DNA of 64,000 nucleotides from Cognatishimia sp. 1_MG-2023 (lineage in GTDB: Bacteria; Pseudomonadota; Alphaproteobacteria; Rhodobacterales; Rhodobacteraceae). Every line of letters starts with the position of its first letter. Position 1 is the stretch's first letter. Shown one piece after another: positions 35,967-46,386 of the stretch. The translations under genes and the position numbers were made by a program. The stretch spans positions 1-64,000 of the forward strand of contig NZ_JAUORX010000011.1 of NCBI RefSeq assembly GCF_030548175.1, read 5' to 3'. Below the pieces are notes generated by a model. That model was not told the origin of the DNA. It did not search any database and saw only the letters and a program-made list of their open reading frames with translations.

Positions 35967-36007
35967 AACGGGGCGCAAATGATCCCGACAAACTGAGGCA
36001 GTATTGG

Positions 36008-37186
36008 ATGTTCCCCGAGCGGTTTTCGAACCTTCCGGCTTATGCGTTTCCGCGCCTGCGGAGCCTTCTCGACTCTCACGAGCCGGGTGGTGATGTCGTT
36101 CACATGACGATCGGTGAACCGAAACACGAGTTTCCTCAGTGGGTTAGCCAAATTATCGCAGATAATGCGGCAGGTTTTAATCGTTACCCCCCGAATGACG
36201 GTACGCCCGAACTACAGCAAGCGATTGCGAGTTGGATTGATCGTCGGTTTGGTGCAAAGGTCGATGCTGCGACGCAGGTCATGGCTTTGAATGGTACTCG
36301 TGAGGGCCTGTACAATGCGGCCATGGCGCTGTGCCCAGAGACGAAGAATGGCCAGAAACCAATCGTTTTGACGCCTAATCCATTCTACCAAGTCTATATG
36401 ATCGCGGCGATTTCTGTGGCGGCAGAGCCGTATTTCTGCCCAGCGACTGCGGAAAACGGTTTTATGCCGGATTATTCCCTATTGCCCGAAGATGTGCTGA
36501 AACGCGTGGCCGTGGCTTATGTGTGCTCGCCGTCGAACCCACAAGGCGCCATAGCGAGCCGGGCTTACCTGGAAAAATTGATTTCATTAGCCGAGACGTA
36601 TGATTTCAAGATTTTTGCGGACGAGTGTTATTCAGAAATTTACCGTGACGCGAAACCAGATGGTGCTTTGCGTGTTGCGCAAGACATGGGCGCAGACCCA
36701 GAGCGCGTTCTGATTTTCCATTCGTTGAGCAAGCGTAGCAACTTGCCAGGCTTGCGGTCCGGCTTTGTGGCTGGCGGTCCAGAAAGCCTAAAACGGATCA
36801 AGCAACTACGTGCTTACTCTGGTGCTCCGCTTCCTTTACCGTTGCAACGCGCTTCGGAAAAGGTGTGGGATGATGAGGCCCATGTTGAAGAAAACCGTCG
36901 GCTCTATGCCGAAAAATTTGATGTAGCGGATCAGGTCTTTGCTGACCTTCCTGGCTACCAAAGCCCACAGGCGGGCTTTTTCTTATGGCTCCCTGTAGAA
37001 AACGGGGAAACTGCGGCTTTGAAACTTTGGAAAGAGACGGGCGTTCGTGTATTGCCCGGGGCTTACCTGAGCAAAGACGTCAACGGGGAGAACCCCGGGA
37101 AACCATATATTCGGGTCGCACTTGTGGCTCCAAAAAACGACGTAACAGCAGCGCTGAAGACAATTCGCGCCTGCCTGTTCGCATAA
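36008..37186 (+). CDS. Class I/II aminotransferase, DapC-like
   Basis: A 392-residue PLP enzyme. The PLP lysine is in [17 protein letters not shown] (about 240-256), with [10 protein letters not shown] (about 175-184) and [10 protein letters not shown] upstream. The best match I can recall is N-succinyldiaminopimelate aminotransferase (DapC), which would place it in lysine and peptidoglycan precursor synthesis; other substrates are possible. It ends 16 bp before ftsK and is probably co-transcribed with it. Confidence 0.85.
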   Translation: MFPERFSNLPAYAFPRLRSLLDSHEPGGDVVHMTIGEPKHEFPQWVSQIIADNAAGFNRYPPNDGTPELQQAIASWIDRRFGAKVDAATQVMALNGTREGLYNAAMALCPETKNGQKPIVLTPNPFYQVYMIAAISVAAEPYFCPATAENGFMPDYSLLPEDVLKRVAVAYVCSPSNPQGAIASRAYLEKLISLAETYDFKIFADECYSEIYRDAKPDGALRVAQDMGADPERVLIFHSLSKRSNLPGLRSGFVAGGPESLKRIKQLRAYSGAPLPLPLQRASEKVWDDEAHVEENRRLYAEKFDVADQVFADLPGYQSPQAGFFLWLPVENGETAALKLWKETGVRVLPGAYLSKDVNGENPGKPYIRVALVAPKNDVTAALKTIRACLFA

Positions 37187-37202
37187 GTATCGAGGGTTAA
37201 AG

Positions 37203-40082
37203 ATGGCATATCAGGCACGTGGACGAGATCCGCTTCTGGACAGCAACACACAGGCCGCCTTGGAAAAGCGCGGCAAAGAGTTGATTGGCATTGCCTTGAT
37301 CTTGGTCGGGTTGATGGCCTCGGCGATGATTGCTTCTTATACCCCGGATGACCCAAATTGGATGTCAGCTACGGATGCGCCAGTGCAAAACTGGATGGGC
37401 CGTTTTGGCGCATCTGTTTCTGCACCGTTGTTTATGATTATTGGCTGGAGCAGCTGGGGCGTTGCGCTGGTCGCATTGGCGTGGGGCCTGCGGTTTGCTT
37501 TACATCGTGGCGAAGAGCGCGCCATGAGCCGCGCCATTTTCGCACCTATCGTTTTGGCGCTTGGCGCAGTCTATGCCGCCACATTGGTCCCAAATGACAG
37601 CTGGACCCACAGCTTTGGGCTGGGTGGCTTGTTTGGCGACACCATTTTAGGCGCAGTTTTGACGATCCTACCAGTTGGCGCTGTCCTTGGCCTCAAGCTG
37701 ATGTCGTTCCTGATGGGATTGGGCGTTCTGGCGTTGATCTTATTTGTCATGGGTTTCACGAAACCAGAATTGTCTTTCGTTGGCCGGTTCCTGATGGTTG
37801 GCGTGATCATGACCTACGCCAATTTGATGACTTTGCTTGGACGCGGCGCGTCCGGCGCAGTTTCTGCGGCGCAAACCGTTCAAGCCCGCCGCAACGAACG
37901 CCGTACACAGGCGGCATCCGTGGCGGATCAATGGGCAGATGACCCAGTTGTCGAGGATGTGCCAGCATATCAGCAAGCCTATGCGCAGCCGGAGCCTGTT
38001 TTAGAAGAGGCACCTAAGCCAAGCCTATTGGCGCGTGTTCCTAACCTGATCAAGCGTTCAGAGCCTATGCCGGAGCCAGAGTTGGTTGAACCAATGCTGG
38101 AATCCGAAGTGCGTGATATGCCGGGTGACGATCGTATCAAAGCTAAGATTGCAGACGTGATTAAAAGCCGTGTGCGTAGCAATAAACCTGTTTATGCGCC
38201 TGACCTTGCACCAGTCACCAAAGGATTGGGTCGCGGTCCAGAGCCTTTGGTTTTGCAGCCGCATGCAGATACCCAGTTGCCTCCGGAACCACCGTTGACA
38301 GCGAGCATGGCGCAGCCTGCGGCACCGGTTGCTGTTGAGGCGCCTTATGTTGAACAGCCTTACGCAGAAGAGCCAGAGATGATGGCACCATATGTTGAGG
38401 CTGAAGAAGAAATTATCGAAGCACCGGTTGTTCCTATTCAGCGCAGAGCGCAGCAAATCCCTACGCCTGAGCCACGCAAGGTTGTGCAGCACCCACCACG
38501 CAAAGCGGTGCAGCCATCCGCACGCGCAAAGGCCGAAGCGCAGCCACAGTTGGCTTTCGAAGAGCGCTCTAGCAGCTTTGAATTGCCACCTCTGAGCCTT
38601 TTGAACAGCGCAGAAAATATCGAACGCTATGTTCTGAGCGATGAAGCACTCGAAGAAAATGCGCGGATGCTCGAAGCTGTGCTAGATGACTACGGTGTAA
38701 AAGGTGAAATCGTTTCGGTTCGCCCCGGCCCAGTTGTTACCATGTACGAGCTGGAGCCTGCGCCAGGCTTGAAAGCAAGCCGTGTTATTGGTCTGTCAGA
38801 CGATATTGCGCGTTCTATGTCTGCATTGTCAGCACGTGTTTCTACGGTTCCGGGCCGCTCGGTCATTGGTATTGAACTGCCTAACGAGAAACGTGAAATG
38901 GTGGCATTCCGCGAAATCCTGTCATCGCGCGAATATGACACTGGCAACGGAAAATTACCGCTGGCATTGGGAAAAGACATCGGTGGCGATCCAGTTGTCG
39001 CGAACTTGGCCAAGATGCCTCACCTGTTGATTGCGGGTACCACGGGTTCCGGTAAATCGGTTGCGATCAACACAATGATCTTGTCGTTGTTGTATAAGCT
39101 GACACCAGAGGAATGCCGGTTGATCATGATCGACCCTAAAATGCTGGAACTTTCCGTTTATGACGGTATCCCACACCTCCTGTCCCCTGTTGTGACCGAC
39201 CCCAAAAAGGCGGTTGTGGCTTTGAAATGGACCGTTGGCGAGATGGAAGATCGCTATCGTAAGATGTCCAAAATGGGCGTGCGGAACATTGATGGCTACA
39301 ACAGTCGTGTCGAAGATGCGCTGAAAAAGAACGAGACCTTTAGCCGGACTGTTCAAACTGGATTTGATGACGAGACTGGCGAACCGGTCTTTGAAACAGA
39401 GGAGATCGTACCAGAGAAAATGCCATACATCGTCGTCGTTGTAGACGAGATGGCCGATCTGATGATGGTGGCAGGTAAAGAAATCGAAGCCTGCATTCAG
39501 CGTCTTGCACAGATGGCGCGTGCGTCTGGTATTCACTTGATCATGGCGACACAGCGTCCGTCCGTTGACGTTATCACCGGTACGATCAAGGCGAACTTCC
39601 CAACTCGGATTTCGTTCCAAGTGACCTCGAAAATTGATAGCCGCACCATTCTTGGTGAGATGGGGGCTGAGCAGCTTCTTGGCATGGGTGACATGTTGTA
39701 CATGGCGGGTGGTTCTAAAATCACGCGTTGCCATGGTCCGTTTGTCAGCGACGAAGAAGTCGAAGAAATCGTGAACCATCTTAAGAGCTTTGGCGAACCT
39801 GAATACATCGGCGGCGTTGTCGAAGGACCGAAGGACGATAAGGCGGATAATATTGATGCTGTTCTTGGCCTTGGTGGCAACACAAATGGCGAAGACGCAT
39901 TGTATGATCAGGCCGTCGCCATCGTGATCAAAGATCGAAAATGTTCGACCTCTTATATTCAGCGGAAGCTTTCCATCGGGTACAATAAAGCCGCGAAATT
40001 GGTGGAGCAGATGGAAGATGAGGGTGTCGTGTCTTCTGCGAACCATGTTGGTAAGCGTGAAATTCTAATTCCAGAACAATAA
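37203..40082 (+). CDS. ftsK: DNA translocase FtsK
   Basis: A 959-residue septum-located ATPase that pumps chromosome ends apart and triggers XerCD recombination at dif. The N-terminus has four or five membrane segments (about 25-195), then a Pro/Glu/Ala-rich linker (about 225-460, for example [12 protein letters not shown]-type repeats). The motor contains Walker A GTTGSGKS (about 612-619) and Walker [11 protein letters not shown] (about 743-752), followed by [12 protein letters not shown]. The gamma DNA-reading domain is at the C-terminus (about 890-957). A terminator follows. Confidence 0.96.
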   Translation: MAYQARGRDPLLDSNTQAALEKRGKELIGIALILVGLMASAMIASYTPDDPNWMSATDAPVQNWMGRFGASVSAPLFMIIGWSSWGVALVALAWGLRFALHRGEERAMSRAIFAPIVLALGAVYAATLVPNDSWTHSFGLGGLFGDTILGAVLTILPVGAVLGLKLMSFLMGLGVLALILFVMGFTKPELSFVGRFLMVGVIMTYANLMTLLGRGASGAVSAAQTVQARRNERRTQAASVADQWADDPVVEDVPAYQQAYAQPEPVLEEAPKPSLLARVPNLIKRSEPMPEPELVEPMLESEVRDMPGDDRIKAKIADVIKSRVRSNKPVYAPDLAPVTKGLGRGPEPLVLQPHADTQLPPEPPLTASMAQPAAPVAVEAPYVEQPYAEEPEMMAPYVEAEEEIIEAPVVPIQRRAQQIPTPEPRKVVQHPPRKAVQPSARAKAEAQPQLAFEERSSSFELPPLSLLNSAENIERYVLSDEALEENARMLEAVLDDYGVKGEIVSVRPGPVVTMYELEPAPGLKASRVIGLSDDIARSMSALSARVSTVPGRSVIGIELPNEKREMVAFREILSSREYDTGNGKLPLALGKDIGGDPVVANLAKMPHLLIAGTTGSGKSVAINTMILSLLYKLTPEECRLIMIDPKMLELSVYDGIPHLLSPVVTDPKKAVVALKWTVGEMEDRYRKMSKMGVRNIDGYNSRVEDALKKNETFSRTVQTGFDDETGEPVFETEEIVPEKMPYIVVVVDEMADLMMVAGKEIEACIQRLAQMARASGIHLIMATQRPSVDVITGTIKANFPTRISFQVTSKIDSRTILGEMGAEQLLGMGDMLYMAGGSKITRCHGPFVSDEEVEEIVNHLKSFGEPEYIGGVVEGPKDDKADNIDAVLGLGGNTNGEDALYDQAVAIVIKDRKCSTSYIQRKLSIGYNKAAKLVEQMEDEGVVSSANHVGKREILIPEQ

Positions 40083-40115
40083 TCTGAGCGGTTTTAGGCC
40101 GAAACACGAAATTCT

Positions 40116-40146
40116 AAAAAGGGGCGGGCTGTATCCGCCCTTTTTT
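40116..40146 (+). terminator. Terminator after ftsK
   Basis: A-rich lead, GGGCGG / CCGCCC stem (40122-40127, 40135-40140) and six T. Confidence 0.85.
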
Positions 40147-40163
40147 GTACCTAAGTTAAAGAT

Positions 40164-40778
40164 ATGAAACACATGCGATTTCTAATGGTTCCTGCCCTTT
40201 GGGTAGCGATGACCGCCCCAGCGTTTGCTGAAAAGCTCTCGTTGGATGCAATTTCGGCGTATCTCAATGATCTTGGTTCTGCCGAGGCGAGCTTTACGCA
40301 GATTAACGATGACAATTCCATCTCAACTGGCAAGCTCTTGATTAAGCGGCCAGGCCGAGCGCGATTTGAATATGACCCGCCCGAAGCAGCGCTGGTGATG
40401 GCTGGTAGTGGCCAGGTCGCCATCTTTGATAAGAAATCGAATGAGCCGCCAGAATCCTACCCGTTACGGCGTACACCGCTTTGGGTGATCTTAGAGCGGA
40501 ACGTGAATTTAAAGCAGCGCGATATGGTTGTTGGGCACAGCTACGATGGCACCGCGACAACCGTTACAGCCCAAGATCCCAAGAACCCAGAATATGGCTC
40601 AATTCAAATGCATTTCACGGGCAATCCGGTACAGTTGCGACAATGGGTGATCAACGATGGGAATGGTGGAACAACAACAGTTGTTCTTGGAGAATTGAAG
40701 CGAGATGTGAAACTTGCGAACTCTTTGTTCAACATCGAGCGGCTCAAAGTTCTCAGAGCTCCAAATGATGACAACTAA
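40164..40778 (+). CDS. lolA: Outer-membrane lipoprotein carrier protein LolA
   Basis: A 204-residue periplasmic chaperone that carries lipoproteins from the LolCDE transporter to the outer membrane. The signal peptide ends near residue 22 (APAFA). The mature part shows LolA features: GSAEASFTQIN, GKLLIKRPGRARFEYDPP and the C-terminal LKRDVKLANSLFNIE. Position after ftsK matches other alphaproteobacteria. The fourth codon (MRFLM) is an alternative start. Confidence 0.92.
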   Translation: MKHMRFLMVPALWVAMTAPAFAEKLSLDAISAYLNDLGSAEASFTQINDDNSISTGKLLIKRPGRARFEYDPPEAALVMAGSGQVAIFDKKSNEPPESYPLRRTPLWVILERNVNLKQRDMVVGHSYDGTATTVTAQDPKNPEYGSIQMHFTGNPVQLRQWVINDGNGGTTTVVLGELKRDVKLANSLFNIERLKVLRAPNDDN

Positions 40779-40804
40779 TAAAGGGGCCAATCAGGCCCCT
40801 TTAT
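40779..40804. terminator. Bidirectional terminator between lolA and the transglycosylase gene
   Basis: AAAGGGGCC / GGCCCCTTT (40780-40788, 40794-40802) with an AATCA loop between convergent genes. Confidence 0.85.
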
Positions 40805-40814
40805 CATTGGCTTA

Positions 40815-41402
40815 TCACCGAAAACGGCGGCAGCTTGCGAGTTGCCTTTGATAGCGAGAGGCGCGTGACGCGACCTCGCCAGACACTCTGACCAACCAGG
40901 CTTTGTTTTTATATGTGCCGCGGGAATAACCTGTGTGACCTTCGTGGTAGGCCAAATACTGATTACGTGCGTCGTGCAGGGAGATGCCATTCCGATCGCG
41001 CGTTTGATTCATGTACCATCCCATAAAATCAGTGGCGTCAAAAATATCATCGCGATCCGCGCTCCAACGACCGGTTGCTTTTTGATAGCCCTTCCATGTC
41101 GCGTCCAACGCTTGAGCATAGCCATAGGCGCTGCTTTGGCGGCCCATTGGCAAGACACCCAATACATATTTGTGCGGTGTGCGAGCATTGGCGATGAATT
41201 TGCTCTCTTGGTAAATTGTCGCCATTTGAACGTGGGCAGGAACGCCCCAGCGACGTTCAGTTGCCTTAAATGCACGGGCGAACTTTGGACGCTGGCTGAG
41301 AATGGAGCACGCGTCATCTAAATTTCTAGGCGCCGAATTATCCCCTCCGCCGCAAGCTGCGACCAAGACTAGAAGGATTAGGGCGCGAAAGTGTCTGCTC
41401 AT
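40815..41402 (-). CDS. SLT-domain lytic transglycosylase-like lipoprotein
   Basis: A 195-residue predicted lipoprotein: signal peptide with lipobox VAAC (Cys17). The domain that follows has IYQESKF (catalytic Glu about 66), SSAYGYAQALDATWKGYQ and a C-terminal NQYLAYHEGHTGYSRG segment, matching the SLT (lysozyme-like) fold. It should cleave peptidoglycan glycan strands from the membrane side of the periplasm. Convergent with lolA. The 225 bp upstream to hspQ contain no feature I can name. Confidence 0.85.
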   Translation of the reverse strand: MSRHFRALILLVLVAACGGGDNSAPRNLDDACSILSQRPKFARAFKATERRWGVPAHVQMATIYQESKFIANARTPHKYVLGVLPMGRQSSAYGYAQALDATWKGYQKATGRWSADRDDIFDATDFMGWYMNQTRDRNGISLHDARNQYLAYHEGHTGYSRGTYKNKAWLVRVSGEVASRASRYQRQLASCRRFR

Positions 41403-41627
41403 TGGCCTCTCGCTTTTTGTTTGAATTCTTTTTTTAAATTATACCCTGATCTGTGAAAATTTGAAATCACAATCCAGAGGTGAGGGGTTTACACAGCAAG
41501 CTTTTGCTAAGGCGATTGATTTTCACTGTTACAGTCAAGTTCACAGACTGTTTCCCAGAATGTGGCCCCAAAAAATGGACAAATAACCCTTGAACGCAGT
41601 ACGCTCCAACGGTAGGGGCTGCAATCT

Positions 41628-41954
41628 ATGAACACGACGCGCGCAAAATATTACCTTGGCCAAGTGGTCCGCCACCGCAAGCATCCGTTTCGTGGTGTTG
41701 TCTTTGATGTGGACCCGGAATTCTCAAATACCGAAGAATGGTATGATGCGATTCCCGAGGAAAGCCGCCCGGTTAAGGACCAGCCATTTTATCATCTTTT
41801 GGCTGAGAATGACCAAAGCTACTATGTGGCCTACGTCTCCGAACAAAACCTGATCGCTGACTACTCAGGCGAGCCTGTCGATCATCCAGACATCAGTGAC
41901 CTGTTTGGCCCGTTCGAAGACGGCAGCTATCCTCTGCACTTCAATATGAATTGA
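41628..41954 (+). CDS. hspQ: Heat-shock protein HspQ
   Basis: A 108-residue protein of the HspQ/YccV family. Diagnostic pieces are YYLGQVVRHRKHPFRGVVFDVDPEF and QPFYHLLAEN, then AYVSEQNLI (given here in parts). In enterobacteria HspQ is a Lon specificity enhancer and substrate. It faces the gamma-glutamyltransferase gene, ending 10 bp from it. I did not find a convincing heat-shock promoter upstream; CTTGAAC at about 41591 lacks a matching -10. Confidence 0.93.
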   Translation: MNTTRAKYYLGQVVRHRKHPFRGVVFDVDPEFSNTEEWYDAIPEESRPVKDQPFYHLLAENDQSYYVAYVSEQNLIADYSGEPVDHPDISDLFGPFEDGSYPLHFNMN

Positions 41955-41964
41955 TGCGCGGGGC

Positions 41965-43545
41965 TTAGTAGCCCAACGCACATCCATCTTTGCGCGGATC
42001 AGACGCGCCTTCGAACACGCCACTTTCATGCATCAGAACTGCCTGCGCGCCACCAATCGGTGTTTCGGGCATGGTGATTTTGTGGCCAAGGTCCGCGAGC
42101 TGTTGAACAACGTCAGGCGTATATCCTTTTTCGACAGCAAGCATGCCCTTTTCCGCGAAAGAACGCGGTGCATCTATTGCGGTTTGCGGGTCCATTCCGA
42201 AATCCAGCAAGTTGGTGATCAGACGCGCGTGTCCCGTTGATTGATACTGACCGCCCATTACGCCAAAGGGCATGATGGGTTTGCCCTTTTGCGCCAGAAT
42301 GCCTGGAATGATGGTGTGCATTGGCCGCTTGCCACCGGCGAGTTCATTGGGATGCCCTGCATCGAGCGTAAAGCCAGCACCGCGGTTCTGGAAAAGAATA
42401 CCGTATTTATCTGTAGCGATCCCGGACCCGAATGTGTGGAAAATCGAATAGATCAAAGAAACCGACATGCCGTCGCGATCAACAACGGTGATGTAAACGG
42501 TGTCTTTGTGGACTGATTCCGAAAGGCTGGTTGCCGACGGCATCGCGCGCTTTGGATCAATCAGCGCCGCTAGGTTGCGCGCCGTATCCATTGAAAGCAT
42601 GTAGTTTTGTCGAGACATATGATCAGGATCGGCCATAAATCGGTTGCGCGTATCATAGGCCAATTTCGTAGCCTCGGCTTCTATATGCGCCCGCTCTGCT
42701 CCGAACGGATCCATTTCTGCGATGTCAAACTGGGCCAGAATGTTGAGCAATAAAATTGCCGTTGCACCTTGGCCGTTGGGCGGATGCTCGAACAATTCGT
42801 GATCATGGTATTCGCCGTGGATCGGCCGCGTTTCGTCGGCCCGCGCATTCGCAAAATCATCTGCCGTGTGAAGACCGCCCAGTGCATTCAATGTGCTAAG
42901 CATGTCTTCCATAACGTCGCCAGCATAGAACCCGTCGCGACCAAGTCTCGCGACCTTGCGTAACACTTCGGCTTGACCAGGCGCGCGGAATAGCTCTCCG
43001 GTAACGAAAGGCTTATCGCCCTTTAAATAGTAATTGCGCGCGGCGGCGCCTTGCAATGCATCAGCACCAGATTGCCAATCAAACGCAACGCGTGGTGCGA
43101 CGGGAATGCCGTCTTCTGCATAGCGAATGGCTGGTTCAAGCAGCGCGTCCAAACCTAACCGGCCCCAGCGGTCAGACAATTGGCAAAAGGCATCTATCGC
43201 AGCAGGAATCGTAACGGCAGCTGGGCTGTTCAATGGCACGGTACTGTGACCCTGTGCACGCAACGCATTTGCTGTCGCAGCAGCGGGTGCTTTCCCCGAA
43301 CCGTTCATTGCATGAATGTCGTCTGTTCCTGCTGGCGAAAAGAGAACAAAACAGTCACCGCCAATTCCTGTCATTTGTGGCTCACAAATGCCAAGAACAA
43401 GGGCACCAGCGATCGCGGCATCCATTGCTGTGCCGCCACGCTTTAATAGATCAATCGCAACTTGTGCGGCCAATGGGTGAGAGGTTGCACACATGCCATT
43501 TTGCGCGAACACAGCTGATCGACCGGGTTTGTGAAAGTCTCGCAT
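41965..43545 (-). CDS. ggt: Gamma-glutamyltransferase family protein
   Basis: A 526-residue Ntn-hydrolase precursor. The autocleavage site is KDTVYITVVDRDG, where the Thr of the conserved T-x-x-x motif becomes the nucleophile of the small subunit. GNGSG-like (MNGSGKAPAA) and FGSGIATDKYGILFQNRG are further family features. No signal peptide is present, so this is a cytoplasmic member, possibly acting on gamma-glutamyl or oxamate-type substrates rather than glutathione in the periplasm. I chose the ATG at 43545 with GGGGGG upstream. Confidence 0.88.
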   Translation of the reverse strand: MRDFHKPGRSAVFAQNGMCATSHPLAAQVAIDLLKRGGTAMDAAIAGALVLGICEPQMTGIGGDCFVLFSPAGTDDIHAMNGSGKAPAAATANALRAQGHSTVPLNSPAAVTIPAAIDAFCQLSDRWGRLGLDALLEPAIRYAEDGIPVAPRVAFDWQSGADALQGAAARNYYLKGDKPFVTGELFRAPGQAEVLRKVARLGRDGFYAGDVMEDMLSTLNALGGLHTADDFANARADETRPIHGEYHDHELFEHPPNGQGATAILLLNILAQFDIAEMDPFGAERAHIEAEATKLAYDTRNRFMADPDHMSRQNYMLSMDTARNLAALIDPKRAMPSATSLSESVHKDTVYITVVDRDGMSVSLIYSIFHTFGSGIATDKYGILFQNRGAGFTLDAGHPNELAGGKRPMHTIIPGILAQKGKPIMPFGVMGGQYQSTGHARLITNLLDFGMDPQTAIDAPRSFAEKGMLAVEKGYTPDVVQQLADLGHKITMPETPIGGAQAVLMHESGVFEGASDPRKDGCALGY

Positions 43546-43608
43546 AGTGCCCCCCAATTAATGCGATTTGAGAAAACCTATGCGTGAATTGATGATTTGC
43601 CAAATACT

Positions 43609-44070
43609 CTATGAGGGTTTGATCCTAGAAATCGTAAATCTTACGTGATTTATCGAGCCATTTCTTTGATACCGCAGATCATTTGCAAGCGTATGAACGA
43701 GCGACCAACCCCAACCACCCTCTGGTAAGCTGCATCTAGGACCATGGGTTTCTGGTGGAATACCCTCTGGTAAGCGTCCCAAGGGCATTTCTAAACCGTT
43801 GTCTTTGATGTGAAACGACAACTCATTTTTTTTGATTTCACAGCTTAACTCAAACCAACCGGAGCCTTCAATCAGTGCGTGCTCTACAATGTTATTGAGC
43901 ACTTCGGTCACGACTATTTCGATTGATGACAGTGTGACATCATCCACGGCTCTCTGCTTGAGGGTAGCGCGAACGTGCTCCATCGCATCGCGGACGCTAA
44001 ACAACGTAGCGTCATTTTTAGAGCGGTAAAACACTCGTTCCTCCAACGGTGCTCCGGCGCGATTGCGCAT
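43609..44070 (-). CDS. RsbW-type anti-sigma factor / HATPase serine kinase
   Basis: A 153-residue GHKL-ATPase. The N box is VTEVLNNIVEHAL (about 54-66), the G1 box HIKDNGLEMP and the G2 region GGWGWSLVHTLANDL. Such proteins bind a sigma factor or another target and phosphorylate an anti-anti-sigma partner. The STAS protein gene lies 26 bp upstream on the same strand, so the pair forms a partner-switch module. No PP2C phosphatase or sigma factor is in the window. Confidence 0.88.
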   Translation of the reverse strand: MRNRAGAPLEERVFYRSKNDATLFSVRDAMEHVRATLKQRAVDDVTLSSIEIVVTEVLNNIVEHALIEGSGWFELSCEIKKNELSFHIKDNGLEMPLGRLPEGIPPETHGPRCSLPEGGWGWSLVHTLANDLRYQRNGSINHVRFTISRIKPS

Positions 44071-44096
44071 TTTACACCCCCCGGGCTGTTGAGCGC

Positions 44097-44426
44097 TTAA
44101 GCATCAATGGCCTCATCCAGCGATGCGTGAATTGTAAAGATCGTGTCCATGCGCGTCAGGTGGAATACTTTTTCGACGGCACCTGTAAGGCCGGATAACT
44201 CAAAGGATCGTTCGGAGTCCAACTGCTTCATTGATCCCACAATTGCCCCTAAGCCACTGGAATCGACAAACTTTACGTTGATCATATTAAGGACGACGCG
44301 CGGTGATGGCAGTTCTGTCGCTTGGCGAATGGCCTCCTTGAATTGCAAAGCAACCGCGGCGTCTATCCGTTCGTCCAGTACGGTGACGACAAGGGTTTCC
44401 CCAAGAATTTCTTTGGATAACTGCAT
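44097..44426 (-). CDS. STAS-domain anti-anti-sigma factor
   Basis: A 109-residue STAS protein (SpoIIAA/RsbV type). The phosphorylatable serine is in VKFVDSSGLGAIVG (about residues 51-64). When unphosphorylated it should sequester the RsbW-type kinase encoded just downstream. It is transcribed divergently from the thiolase gene, with 181 bp between them. Confidence 0.9.
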   Translation of the reverse strand: MQLSKEILGETLVVTVLDERIDAAVALQFKEAIRQATELPSPRVVLNMINVKFVDSSGLGAIVGSMKQLDSERSFELSGLTGAVEKVFHLTRMDTIFTIHASLDEAIDA

Positions 44427-44607
44427 ATGAGCGCCTCTGGTTTCGGGTTGAGCCGCTACGCTAAACTGAGAATCTTACTATTCTCTAACCTTGATCCGTA
44501 GAAATACGGTCATCTTTCAAACTTGTTTCACGGTGTGTACATCTTGGAGCATCAATGATCGGTTTTGGATTTAAAACCGATGCAAGAAAAACAAAGGGAA
44601 GAGTACT

Positions 44608-45780
44608 ATGAAATCCGTTGTAATTGCTGGTGCAGCTCGGACGCCAATGGGCGGATTCCAAGGAGACTTTGACGGTATCGAAGCCGTCACTCTTGGCGGT
44701 GTCGCAATTCGTGCTGCTTTAAAAGACGCTGGAACTGAAACGGCTGATGAAGTGTTGATGGGCTGTGTTCTACCAGCCGGCCAAGGGCAGGCACCCGCGC
44801 GGCAAGCCGGTTTTGCTGGAGGGCTTGGCGAAGAGGTCCCAGCCACCACGCTGAATAAAATGTGTGGCTCGGGCATGAAAGCAGCCATGATGAGCTTTGA
44901 TCAAATCGCGCTGGGTCATGCTGATGTATTGATCGCTGGTGGCATGGAAAGCATGAGCAACGCGCCATATCTGTTGCCCAAGATGCGTGGCGGAGCACGC
45001 ATTGGTCATCAGCAAGTTGTCGATCATATGTTCCTTGATGGCCTCGAAGATGCCTATGACAAGGGTCGTCTGATGGGTACTTTTGCCGAAGATTGTGCAG
45101 AGGCATTTCAATTTACCCGCGAGGCGCAGGATGAGTACGCGCTGAAATCACTGTCTAATGCATTAGAGGCCGAAGCGACTGGCGCATTTGACGGTGAAAT
45201 TTTCCCAGTGACGGTAAATACGCGCAAAGGTGAACTGACCTTTTCAAAAGACGAACAGCCTTCAAAAGCGCGCCCTGAAAAAATCCCGCAGCTTAAACCC
45301 GCATTCCGCAAGGATGGCACAGTAACGGCCGCAAACTCATCCTCGATTTCAGATGGCGCAGCTGCGCTTGTCGTTGCAAGCGAAGATGCAGCAAAAGAGC
45401 GTGGATTGAAAATTCGCGCCCGGATTATGGGGCATGCTTCACATGCACATGCGCCTTCATTGTTTCCTACAGCGCCGGTTCCAGCGGCCCAAAAACTTTT
45501 GAAGTCTTTGGGATGGTCAACGGAAGATGTTGATTTATGGGAAGTGAACGAAGCCTTTGCCGTTGTTCCAATGGCGTTCATGCATGAAATGGGTCTTTCG
45601 CGTGACAAAGTGAATGTGAACGGTGGGGCCTGTGCGCTAGGTCACCCAATCGGGGCGTCAGGCGCTCGGATCATTGTGACGCTGTTGAATGCACTAGAGA
45701 AACGTGGCCTAAAACGTGGTGTGGCCGCGATTTGCATCGGTGGTGGCGAAGGCACGGCAATAGCGATAGAATTGGCCTAA
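44608..45780 (+). CDS. Acetyl-CoA C-acyltransferase (thiolase)
   Basis: A 390-residue thiolase of the degradative/biosynthetic type II superfamily. Catalytic residues: Cys86 in NKMCGSGMKA, His346 in GGACALGHPIGASGAR, Cys376 in CIGGGEG. It either condenses two acetyl-CoA or cleaves 3-ketoacyl-CoA. No phaB or other beta-oxidation gene is next to it, so the direction is not decided by context. AGGGAAGAG precedes the ATG. Confidence 0.93.
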   Translation: MKSVVIAGAARTPMGGFQGDFDGIEAVTLGGVAIRAALKDAGTETADEVLMGCVLPAGQGQAPARQAGFAGGLGEEVPATTLNKMCGSGMKAAMMSFDQIALGHADVLIAGGMESMSNAPYLLPKMRGGARIGHQQVVDHMFLDGLEDAYDKGRLMGTFAEDCAEAFQFTREAQDEYALKSLSNALEAEATGAFDGEIFPVTVNTRKGELTFSKDEQPSKARPEKIPQLKPAFRKDGTVTAANSSSISDGAAALVVASEDAAKERGLKIRARIMGHASHAHAPSLFPTAPVPAAQKLLKSLGWSTEDVDLWEVNEAFAVVPMAFMHEMGLSRDKVNVNGGACALGHPIGASGARIIVTLLNALEKRGLKRGVAAICIGGGEGTAIAIELA

Positions 45781-45843
45781 GCGGATGGAATTGACCTTCG
45801 GGGCGATTGGCGACAATAAGCAATTGTCCTGAAGGAGAAGTCC

Positions 45844-46311
45844 ATGCGCGTTAACTACTCTGATCTGTCGAACACTGTTCTAGCTCTGACATCTGGTGAA
45901 ACGGATGTGATTTCTTTGATGGCGACGATAGCGTGCGAAGTGCATCACTCTGATGATCGCTTTGACTGGACGGGGTTTTATCGCGTTGTTGCGCCTGCGT
46001 TGCTTAAAATTGGCCCGTATCAGGGTGGGCATGGCTGCCTTGTTATCCCTTTTACTCGCGGAGTTTGTGGCGCTGCGGCACGCACGCGTGAGGTGCAATT
46101 GGTTGCTGACGTTGATGCGTTCGAGGGTCACATCGCTTGCTCCACAACAACAAAGTCCGAAGTCGTCATTCCAGTCGTGAATGGCAATGGGGATCTGTTG
46201 GGCGTCTTTGATATTGATAGCAATCAGCCCAAAGCGTTTACTCAAGAAGATGCAGATAAATTGTCAGCGATTCTGGCTGATGCATTTCGAGACGCTTCGG
46301 CTGTGTTTTAA
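45844..46311 (+). CDS. msrC: Free methionine-(R)-sulfoxide reductase (GAF domain)
   Basis: A 155-residue GAF-domain enzyme that reduces free Met-R-sulfoxide. All three catalytic-site cysteines of the fRMsr family are in place: GCLVIPFTRGVCGAAAR gives two, and GHIACSTTTKSEVVIPV the third. GAAGGAGAAG precedes the ATG, and a sigma-70-like promoter TTGACC-N17-CAATAA lies upstream. It is a stand-alone antioxidant gene. Confidence 0.92.
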   Translation: MRVNYSDLSNTVLALTSGETDVISLMATIACEVHHSDDRFDWTGFYRVVAPALLKIGPYQGGHGCLVIPFTRGVCGAAARTREVQLVADVDAFEGHIACSTTTKSEVVIPVVNGNGDLLGVFDIDSNQPKAFTQEDADKLSAILADAFRDASAVF

Positions 46312-46386
46312 TTCCGACCACTGTTTTTCGGCAAATGTCGTGATTGCGCCAATCTCTGATTGATTTGCGCAGCTGTGCCTTGGCGT

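Noticed and set aside
38955-40046. Long (363-codon) open frame antisense to ftsK
   Set aside because: It mirrors the conserved motor domain in another frame; no ribosome-binding site, and low-complexity His/Phe/Arg-rich translation.
41585-41627. Heat-shock promoter for hspQ (CTTGAAC)
   Set aside because: No CCAT-type -10 element at the right distance.
44525-44540. TGTTTCACG resembling half of a parS site
   Set aside because: The other half (TGAAACA) is missing; only one arm matches.
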